A DNA stretch of 64,000 nucleotides. It comes from Myroides albus (GTDB lineage: Bacteria > Bacteroidota > Bacteroidia > Flavobacteriales > Flavobacteriaceae). Below, one piece after another: positions 9,462 through 16,736 of this stretch (position 1 is the first letter of the stretch; the number at the start of each line of letters is the position of its first letter). The stretch spans positions 124,001 to 188,000 of the forward strand of contig NZ_WMJX01000002.1 in assembly GCF_009711045.1 (NCBI RefSeq). Direction: 5' to 3'. Made by a program: the position numbers and the translations under genes. The notes beneath the pieces were generated by a model, which was not told the DNA's origin, did no database searches, and was given only the letters and a program-made list of their open reading frames with translations.

Positions 9462-10463
9462 ATGAACAACAATATTACTCACAAACACACATATGCTTCT
9501 ATCACGGCAATTGGAGGTTATGTTCCTACAAACAAACGCACCAATGCTGATTTAGAAAAAATATCCGATACAACGGATGAATGGATTACCAAAAGAACAG
9601 GAATAAAAGAAAGAAGAATATTAGATCAAGGTTTAGCTACTTCTGATATGGCAGTAAAAGCCATCGAAGATCTCTTGACAAACTACAAAAAGGATAAGAG
9701 TAAAATAGACGCACTAATTGTTGCCACCTCAACACCAGATATGCCAATGCCTTCAACAGCTAATATTATTTGTGGAAAACTTGGCATTGAGAACGTTTGG
9801 GCCTTCGATATGAATGCTGCTTGCTCAGGTTTCTTATTTGCTTTAGACATGGGAGCATCTCTTATCGAAACTGGAAGGTACAAAAACGTCTTAGTTGTAG
9901 GAGCCGATAAAATAAGTGCCTATGTAGACATAAAAGACAGAAACACCAATATTTTATTTGGCGATGGAGCTGGCGTGGTATGGTTAGAACCTAATTCGAC
10001 TTCAGGAATCCAAGATGCTTTATTGTTAAGTAATGGACTTGGAAAAGAATACTTAAACATCGAAGGTGGAGGATCTCTCTATCCATTTAATATAGATGGA
10101 TTTGACACTAACAAAACCTATCTAAAACAAGATGGTAAAGTTGTATTCAAAAATGCAGTAAAAGGAATGTCTGAGGTTTGTATGGATTTACTTCATCGAA
10201 ACAATCTATCAGTAGATAATATTTCATGGTTAGTTCCACATCAGGCTAATAAAAGAATTATAGATGCTGTTGGAAAAGAGATTAACCTCGAAGAATACAA
10301 AGCCTTACACAATATTGCTTATTACGGAAATACAATCGCAGCAACAATTCCACTTTGTATCTGGGAAAACAGAGATAAAATACAAAAAGGAGATACTCTG
10401 TTACTAACTGCATTTGGAGCAGGCTTCTCTTGGGGAGCGAGCTTACTAACATGGACTATATAA
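9462..10463 (+). CDS. 3-oxoacyl-ACP synthase III (FabH-like)
   Basis: This 333-residue thiolase-fold enzyme carries the full FabH catalytic triad: C121 in AACSGFLFALDMG, H260 in VPHQANKRIIDA and N290 in YYGNTIAATIPL. FabH condenses acetyl-CoA or branched acyl-CoA primers with malonyl-ACP to start fatty acid synthesis. The gene is alone here, with an AraC regulator upstream and no rpmF, plsX or other fab genes, so it may be a second, accessory FabH rather than the housekeeping copy. The primer specificity cannot be read from the sequence. A perfect palindromic terminator follows immediately. Confidence 0.92.
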   Translation: MNNNITHKHTYASITAIGGYVPTNKRTNADLEKISDTTDEWITKRTGIKERRILDQGLATSDMAVKAIEDLLTNYKKDKSKIDALIVATSTPDMPMPSTANIICGKLGIENVWAFDMNAACSGFLFALDMGASLIETGRYKNVLVVGADKISAYVDIKDRNTNILFGDGAGVVWLEPNSTSGIQDALLLSNGLGKEYLNIEGGGSLYPFNIDGFDTNKTYLKQDGKVVFKNAVKGMSEVCMDLLHRNNLSVDNISWLVPHQANKRIIDAVGKEINLEEYKALHNIAYYGNTIAATIPLCIWENRDKIQKGDTLLLTAFGAGFSWGASLLTWTI

Positions 10464-10491
10464 AAAAGAGGGTGATATCACCCTCTTTTTT
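10462..10491. terminator. Palindromic terminator, probably bidirectional
   Basis: An 18-bp perfect palindrome (10468-10485) is flanked by runs of A and T on either side. It directly follows the FabH stop codon and lies 18 nt downstream of the convergent XRE gene, so it can end transcription in both directions. Confidence 0.85.
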
Positions 10492-10508
10492 ATTCCCTAT
10501 TTACTGTT

Positions 10509-10793
10509 TTACATATATTCTTTTGGAATATCAATACCTTTTTCTACAAGATAACTTACTAAATCACTGTGTTTTCTCTCTAAATCCCTTGTACAGTCAC
10601 AAGAAATAGGACACACCGAATATGGGGAAATCTCCAGAATTACGGCAATTTCATTTAACACTTCTGTCTTTAGCTTAGTCTTTCCACTTTCTATGTCAGA
10701 ATATGCTTTTTGTGAAATACCCAATTTCATAGCAACATACTCTTGAGAGAAACCTAAACTCTTTCTTCTACTCTTAATTTTGTCTGTTTCCAT
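10509..10793 (-). CDS. XRE/Cro-type helix-turn-helix regulator
   Basis: This small 94-residue protein starts with an HTH_3 domain: KIKSRRKSLGFSQEYVAMKLG, then SQKAYSDIESGKTKLKTEVLNEIAVILEI, spanning about residues 4-55. The C-terminal third is polar and contains CPISCDC, a cluster of three cysteines that might bind metal or form disulphides. It is a single-gene unit, convergent with the FabH-like gene, with its own promoter at 10843-10850. It could be an autoregulated sensor-type repressor. No toxin or phage gene is adjacent, so I do not call it an antitoxin. Confidence 0.85.
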   Translation of the reverse strand: METDKIKSRRKSLGFSQEYVAMKLGISQKAYSDIESGKTKLKTEVLNEIAVILEISPYSVCPISCDCTRDLERKHSDLVSYLVEKGIDIPKEYM

Positions 10794-10842
10794 ACTTCCT
10801 TAAACTAAAAAATACTAATTTTTCCTATTACTTTTACTTCTA

Positions 10843-10850
10843 CAAAAATA
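10843..10850 (-). promoter_or_regulatory. -7 promoter box of the XRE regulator
   Basis: On the minus strand the sequence reads tatttttg, matching TAnnTTTG. A TTG trinucleotide (CAA at 10870-10872 on the plus strand) lies 19 nt upstream, within the usual Bacteroidetes spacing. The leader to the ATG is about 45 nt. Confidence 0.6.
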
Positions 10851-11233
10851 AGACATTTCTCCCAACATTCAATACCAAAAAATAAATATATTACAACATT
10901 TAAACGCACTATTTATCAAAATAGCACAAAGCTTCTTAATAGTTCTTTTAATAATTACTAAAAAAGGTTAGTAAACACAATATTTTCAACTTAAAAAAAC
11001 AAATATGAATAAGGAAAGTACAAAATTCATTCTACTGACATAGTTTAACCTTCATTCATAGATTACTTCCACTAAAAATAAAATAACCCTACGTCTACAA
11101 TTCCACTTAACCGCATCCCAAAGCACAATCACCGCAGCTTATAATAAACTTCTCTCATTCATTGCAATAATTGTGACCATTCTGCAAAGAAATGCATATA
11201 AACAATCACATAAAGATAACCCTATACTGATGC

Positions 11234-11279
11234 TATTCTAAAATAGAATACCCTACTAAAACAGCACACGACAGTCGTG
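11234..11279. promoter_or_regulatory. Two adjacent short palindromes, candidate operators
   Basis: A 17-bp element (7-bp arms, 3-nt spacer) and a 13-bp element (6-bp arms, 1-nt spacer) lie 16 nt apart. Neither is followed by a T tract, so they are not terminators. They could bind dimeric regulators of the downstream receptor genes, but no partner is identified. Confidence 0.4.
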
Positions 11280-11576
11280 AATTATAATAAATAAACTACC
11301 TAATAAGTTGGAAGTAAAAAAGTTATTCAAAATAATTAAGTTCATTTAAATACCTTTTTGTGTAACAACGGATCAAGGTGAATTTTTCTCTCAAACGATA
11401 ACTGCTTAGCTAAACTCACTGTATAAGCATGTCCATTTCCGCAAAAAAACTGTTCGAAAATGAACAAAACACAAAACAAACAAAAACATAAAACACTATA
11501 ATCCAATTAATTAACAAACAAATAAAAAGCGGCATACTAATCGTATAGACTAACTGTATTAAACGAATAGACAAAT

Positions 11577-13958
11577 ATGAAATCTACACTACTATTGGCC
11601 ACTGCTTTATTTTTCACAGCAAATATAAATGCTCAAAACTCAATTAAGGGAAACCTACAAACAAAGAGTAACAAAGCGATTGACTTTGCAGAAATATATC
11701 TATTAGATTCAAATGGAGCCTTAATCAACCAAACCTATACAACTGAAAATGGCCTTTTTAGCATTGAAGATGTAAAAGATCGAACTTACACTATTCAGAT
11801 TTACAGCAATGGCTTAAAACAGTATGAAAACACTTTGGAAGTAGATCATTCGATCGACTTAGGTACTATAGTCATCGAGAATGACACCCAATTAGAGGAA
11901 ATTGTCATAAAATCTCCTACGAGGATTTACGAAAAAAAACTTGACCGAACAGTATTCAATATTGAAAATTCAGTGCACGCCACTAACAATGATGCTGTCG
12001 ATTTACTAAAAATAACACCTGGTCTTAAAGTAGACACTCAATCCATAAGTCTAATAGGAAAGAGCAGTGTACGTGTCATGATAAATGATAAGCTTGTACA
12101 GCTTACAGGTGAAGAATTAATGCAATACTTAAAAAGTATCCCCTCTGACAACATCAAAAAAATAGAAGTAATCACAACACCACCCGCAAAATATGATGCA
12201 GAAGGAAACAGTGGATTAATCAATATTGTGCTAAAAGAAAATCAACCCAATGCGTGGAACAATCAAATAAGTACTGGGGTATTTACTGGTCATAAAGCAA
12301 CGTATAGATTCAGTGACGTATTTAGCTATAATCAAGGAAAAATCTCCTTTAAAGCCAATATTAGTGGCTCAAAAGGAATGTCACAAGTCATAGAAAACTC
12401 AACAGTGTTTTATGCGAACGAAACTTGGAACGGAAAGTCAAGACGCTTTAACAACAACGATAGATTATCGGGTAACTTCCAATTTGATTATCAGATCAGT
12501 GAAAAGACATCAATAGGAGTTCAATATATGGGGAGCATTGGCAATCCTAAGTTTGATGATAATGGTCAAATTATTGTTGATAACCATGTGCATAACTATA
12601 TTCAAAACATCTATACAAACGCTAAAAACACAGGAGATATCAACAATCAATCTGCAAATCTACACCTAATACACAACATTGATACTGTGGGTACTAAACT
12701 AACTATGGATGTAGATTACTTCAACTACAACAATTATAAAAACAGGGTTTTCAACACAAAAACACAGGGTGTTAATAACTCTCCTGATAATATGTTCATA
12801 GCTTCGACAAGTGGAGATCAAATCATTGACAACTTCAGCGCAAAGATAGATATGGAACAACCGCTAAAATGGTTTAAACTATCATATGGAGTAAAAGCGA
12901 GCTTTGTAACCACAAGAAACAAATCCGATTTCTTTGACCTTTCTTCAGGCATAGCTATTGAAGATCACAATCAAAAAGACAATTTCAAATATCAAGAAAA
13001 TACACAAGCCGCATACTTCAGTGCTTCTAAAGAATTTAATGACAAGCTATCTATGCAAGTAGGTATGCGAGTAGAAAACACACAAACTACAGGTACTTCA
13101 AAAGTGTACAATACAGAGAATAAAAAAGATTACACGAAACTATTTCCAACCCTTTACCTTACTTATAACTTAAATGACAATAACTCATTCTCTATTAACT
13201 ACAATAGACGTATATACCGACCTGCATTCTGGGAATTAAACCCATTCAAATGGTATATCACTCAATATAGCGTTGCTGGAGGGAACCCAAAAATAACTCC
13301 CGCTTTCACAGATAATATTGAGTTAAGTCATATCTATAAAGGAAAGCTAACAACATCGATATCATATAGCAAAACAAAAGATAGATTCTCACAATACCCT
13401 ATGGTAGAAGAATCGACAAATATGCAGATATACATAAGAGAAAATATAATCGACTCTGAAGGATTTAATGCGAATATCAATTACTCTTTTAATACAATCC
13501 CATGGTTACAATCTCAAATAGGGGGATACTTCTTCTATTCGACATCTAAGCTACTAAAGGATGTAAACTTAGATGTAAGAGATGGTGGTGGAATGTATTT
13601 TACAGCTAATAATACAGTATATCTAAATTCAGATAAAACTCTTAATGCTCAAGTGGATTATTGGTATCAACCTAAAATCAGAGAAAATATGTGGGCAATC
13701 AACCCTTCTCACGCCTTGAGTTTAGGCCTAAAATATGCCATGATGAACAAAAAACTTAATCTATCTATATATGCCAACGACATTTTTAATACGAGTACGC
13801 AAAAAGTTTCGACTAAAACAAATGGGATCAATCAGTCTTATAAGAACAACTATGATAATAGATACGTCAATATAGGTATTAGTTATTCCTTTGGAAATAG
13901 TAAAATCAAAGTTACAGATCACCAAGGGGGAAATACTGATGAGAAAAGTAGAAAATAG
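11577..13958 (+). CDS. Outer-membrane TonB-dependent-receptor-like protein, paralog A
   Basis: The 793-residue protein has a signal peptide ending near NINAQ. A carboxypeptidase-regulatory-like beta-sandwich follows (about residues 22-105), then a plug domain (VDLLKITPGLKVD, IEVITTPPAKYDAEGNSGLINIVLK) and a long beta-barrel. The plug-to-barrel motif and the barrel resemble the outer membrane protein beta-barrel family common in Bacteroidetes. Such receptors import peptides, siderophores or other ligands with TonB energy; no classical N-terminal TonB box is obvious. Its closest relative in the window is the next gene, which has the same domain order. No SusD-like partner is present. The substrate is unknown. 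Confidence 0.9.
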   Translation: MKSTLLLATALFFTANINAQNSIKGNLQTKSNKAIDFAEIYLLDSNGALINQTYTTENGLFSIEDVKDRTYTIQIYSNGLKQYENTLEVDHSIDLGTIVIENDTQLEEIVIKSPTRIYEKKLDRTVFNIENSVHATNNDAVDLLKITPGLKVDTQSISLIGKSSVRVMINDKLVQLTGEELMQYLKSIPSDNIKKIEVITTPPAKYDAEGNSGLINIVLKENQPNAWNNQISTGVFTGHKATYRFSDVFSYNQGKISFKANISGSKGMSQVIENSTVFYANETWNGKSRRFNNNDRLSGNFQFDYQISEKTSIGVQYMGSIGNPKFDDNGQIIVDNHVHNYIQNIYTNAKNTGDINNQSANLHLIHNIDTVGTKLTMDVDYFNYNNYKNRVFNTKTQGVNNSPDNMFIASTSGDQIIDNFSAKIDMEQPLKWFKLSYGVKASFVTTRNKSDFFDLSSGIAIEDHNQKDNFKYQENTQAAYFSASKEFNDKLSMQVGMRVENTQTTGTSKVYNTENKKDYTKLFPTLYLTYNLNDNNSFSINYNRRIYRPAFWELNPFKWYITQYSVAGGNPKITPAFTDNIELSHIYKGKLTTSISYSKTKDRFSQYPMVEESTNMQIYIRENIIDSEGFNANINYSFNTIPWLQSQIGGYFFYSTSKLLKDVNLDVRDGGGMYFTANNTVYLNSDKTLNAQVDYWYQPKIRENMWAINPSHALSLGLKYAMMNKKLNLSIYANDIFNTSTQKVSTKTNGINQSYKNNYDNRYVNIGISYSFGNSKIKVTDHQGGNTDEKSRK

Positions 13959-14307
13959 AAAGTAAAGTGTAATAAAAACTTTTGCTTAATGATGTCAATA
14001 ACTTTGTAGATAACTAAGGATATAACAAGCATAAAAACACTCATAACAGACAATAACCACCTTATTTATCAACAATTAAAAAAATAAAATAATTCAATAT
14101 AAACCAATTAATCACTAACTTATCATTATAAAAAACATACTTAACACACCTATTTCGAATTAACCATTAAGTTATAAACAAATAAAATAAGTACTGTTGA
14201 TAAGTTTAATAATAACTGTTGATAAGTATAAAATAATATAAACAAAGAATACTAAATAGCCGATTCCTTTACAAACACCTTTATAGCGATCACCAAAAAA
14301 ATAAACT
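13959..14307. other. 349-bp spacer between the two receptor genes
   Basis: No gene fits here. The sequence actgttgataagt is repeated exactly at 14193-14205 and 14215-14227, a 22-bp spacing of two helical turns, about 80-115 bp before the second receptor. This suggests the second gene has its own control rather than simple read-through. Confidence 0.6.
14193..14227. repeat. Exact 13-bp direct repeat at 22-bp spacing
   Basis: Two copies of actgttgataagt begin 22 bp apart, so they face the same side of the DNA helix. This is a plausible activator or repressor site for the receptor gene starting at 14308. The regulator is unknown. Confidence 0.55.
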
Positions 14308-16674
14308 ATGAAAAAATTAATAATAATTTTCCTTTCCTTGTTCTGCTACACCTCAATATGGGCACAAAATTCAATTAAAGGTAGAGTCTTACAACAAGAT
14401 CATACTCCACTTGACTATGCGGAGGTACAACTAATTCAGAATGATGATAAGCTAATAAAACAGTCTTTTTCATCCGAAACAGGAACCTTTTCTTTAGAAA
14501 ATATCGCAAAAGGAAAATACATCCTGAAAGTACTCTATTTAGGTGAAGTACTCAATAGTCAACCAATTGATTTAAACCAAGACCTTGTGTTGAAAGACAT
14601 TCTTATTGAAAGCAATAAACAATTAGAGGAGATTGTACTGAAGTCAGAGAAAAAATTAATAGAACGCAAAGTTGATCGATTGGTTTTCAATACAGCAAAT
14701 AGTATCTCTTCTCAAGGGATGGACGCAATAGAAACCTTAGCAAATACTCCAATGATAAAAGTGCAAAATGACAAAATATCTATTGTAGGTAAAAGCAGTG
14801 TTACCATAATGATAAATGAAAAGATTGTTCATTTAAGCGGAGAGGCCTTAGCTAATTACTTAAAGACATTGCGATCAGATGATATAGAAAAAATAGAAGT
14901 AATAACTACTCCTCCAGCCAAATATGAGGCCTCAGGAAATAGTGGACTAATTAATATTGTTTTAAAGAAAAACAGACGACAAGGTCTATATGGGTCAATA
15001 GGCAGTAGTTTTTCCTATAACAACAAGAGAAATATTGGAGCGAATGGAAATATTAACTATCAAAAAAACAAGTGGAACTTATCGTTAAAAGCCAACAATT
15101 ACGATGGGCGAAATAAAAATAAAAATGGCTATAGTTATACAGGTGTTACTAATGGATTAGAAAACAATGGAGAGTTAACGGGCAAGTACAAACAAAAAAG
15201 CGTTGACTTTACAGTAAACTATCAAGTTACAGACTTAGCATTAATAGGTGCATCGTATAATTATACCTCATCGAAAAATGATTATACTAAGTACTCACAA
15301 ATAGAATACTTCACTGTACCCCGAGTAATGAATGACTCAGTGTTAACTTCGTTAAATTACACAGATAACCCAACCTCATATCATACTCTAAATGTATTCT
15401 ATGACCAAAAACTGGATACACTCGGAAACAAATTAGCTTTCGGAGTGAACTACTTTAACAACTCACCTGATAATACAAATTACATTAATGATTACAATGC
15501 TACCAACGCCATACTAAATCAACTGATAAACCAAAGCGCACTAAACTACAATGTTTGGAGTGCTAATATAGATTTAAACTATGACCTCAAATGGATCAAT
15601 CTCGAAACTGGTGCTAAATACACAAACTTTGACAACAAATCAAAAGTGTATTTCTATACCTTCGAAAATGAACAAAAGGTTTATGACCCTACAAAAAGTA
15701 ATAAATTCAATTATAGTGAAGATAACTATGCCGCATATCTAAGTTTAAGCAAGAAACTGAGTGATAAGTGGGAAGTAAAAGCTGGAATGAGATTTGAACA
15801 AACTAAAATTGAAGGCAAACTACAAAATGACAATAGCCAGTTTACCAAATCTTATAACAAATGGTTTCCTACCGCTTACCTAACGTACACACCAAGTGAT
15901 GACCATGCCTTGAGTTTTAACTACTCTAAGCGAATCAATAGACCCAATTCAAGTATCTTAAACCCATTTAAATACTATGGAAATACCTATTCTTATACAA
16001 CAGGTAACCCGAATTTGGCCCCCTCATTTACAGACAACTATGAACTAAGCTATATCTTCAATGGTGCTCTATCATTAACTTTAAACTACTATCATGTATC
16101 TAACTCCTTTGATGTATTAAGCGTATTTGAAAATGGATACTTTACAGAGTCATGGTACAATATGTTAAATAGTGACAACTATGGATTTGATATTTCTTAC
16201 AGCAATAAAATACTACCGTGGTGGGAAACTAACACAGGGGCTGACTATTATTTTTCTTCTCCATATTATTCTAAAGATTCAACACTAAAAGGAATGCAGG
16301 GTTCAACATTTGCCTACTACTCCCAAAACACATTCAATATAAACGAGGCAAAAACAGTCAAAGTATTTCTAAACTGGTATCATATGCTACCAAACAAAGA
16401 AGACAATTCAAGATATAATGCTTATAAAACTTTGTCTACGGGAATGAAACTAAACCTATTAGATAAAAAACTAAACCTTAATCTAACTCTATCGGATATA
16501 TTCAATACAGGTAAGAGCTCTGGAACAATGTATTATACAGATAACACACAAACCTTTTACAATGAGTGGAGTTCACGTAGAGTTTCCATTAGTGCAACTT
16601 ATAACTTTGGAAACAATAAGAATAAAAAGGTAATTCAAGAAGCAAACTTCGAAGATAAAAGTAGAAGTCAATAG
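14308..16674 (+). CDS. Outer-membrane TonB-dependent-receptor-like protein, paralog B
   Basis: The 788-residue protein has the same architecture as the preceding gene. It has a signal peptide ending SIWAQ, a carboxypeptidase-like N-terminal domain starting NSIKGRVLQQDHTPLDYAEV, a plug with IEVITTPPAKYEASGNSGL and a C-terminal barrel. The two proteins are clearly paralogs and share whole phrases in the plug (KSSV, MIN, LSGE or LTGE). They probably arose by tandem duplication followed by divergence of the barrel, where ligand specificity resides. The spacer between them is long and carries a direct repeat, so the genes may be expressed separately. The ligand is unknown. Confidence 0.9.
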   Translation: MKKLIIIFLSLFCYTSIWAQNSIKGRVLQQDHTPLDYAEVQLIQNDDKLIKQSFSSETGTFSLENIAKGKYILKVLYLGEVLNSQPIDLNQDLVLKDILIESNKQLEEIVLKSEKKLIERKVDRLVFNTANSISSQGMDAIETLANTPMIKVQNDKISIVGKSSVTIMINEKIVHLSGEALANYLKTLRSDDIEKIEVITTPPAKYEASGNSGLINIVLKKNRRQGLYGSIGSSFSYNNKRNIGANGNINYQKNKWNLSLKANNYDGRNKNKNGYSYTGVTNGLENNGELTGKYKQKSVDFTVNYQVTDLALIGASYNYTSSKNDYTKYSQIEYFTVPRVMNDSVLTSLNYTDNPTSYHTLNVFYDQKLDTLGNKLAFGVNYFNNSPDNTNYINDYNATNAILNQLINQSALNYNVWSANIDLNYDLKWINLETGAKYTNFDNKSKVYFYTFENEQKVYDPTKSNKFNYSEDNYAAYLSLSKKLSDKWEVKAGMRFEQTKIEGKLQNDNSQFTKSYNKWFPTAYLTYTPSDDHALSFNYSKRINRPNSSILNPFKYYGNTYSYTTGNPNLAPSFTDNYELSYIFNGALSLTLNYYHVSNSFDVLSVFENGYFTESWYNMLNSDNYGFDISYSNKILPWWETNTGADYYFSSPYYSKDSTLKGMQGSTFAYYSQNTFNINEAKTVKVFLNWYHMLPNKEDNSRYNAYKTLSTGMKLNLLDKKLNLNLTLSDIFNTGKSSGTMYYTDNTQTFYNEWSSRRVSISATYNFGNNKNKKVIQEANFEDKSRSQ

Positions 16675-16700
16675 TGCATCTATAAAATTAGTTAGTAAAA

Positions 16701-16736
16701 ATAGGGGAAGCTCTTTTGAGTATTCCCCTATCTTTT
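16701..16736. terminator. Terminator between convergent receptor B and helicase genes
   Basis: A 9-bp stem (16701-16709 with 16723-16731) surrounds a 13-nt loop and has T-rich sequence on the plus-strand side. It lies 26 nt after the receptor stop and just beyond the helicase stop, so it can serve both genes. Confidence 0.7.

Larger units (their letters stand above)
10794..11576. other. Intergenic region upstream of the tandem receptors
   Basis: No credible gene is present. The left end holds the XRE promoter. Two perfect palindromes lie at 11234-11250 (tattcta, 3-nt spacer, tagaata) and 11267-11279 (cacgac, 1-nt spacer, gtcgtg), about 300 bp before the first receptor gene. The remainder is AT-rich without clear structure. 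Confidence 0.6.

Noticed and set aside
10509-10793. XRE regulator as the antitoxin of a toxin-antitoxin pair
   Set aside because: No second small gene lies next to it; neighbours are a FabH-like gene and a long gene-free spacer.
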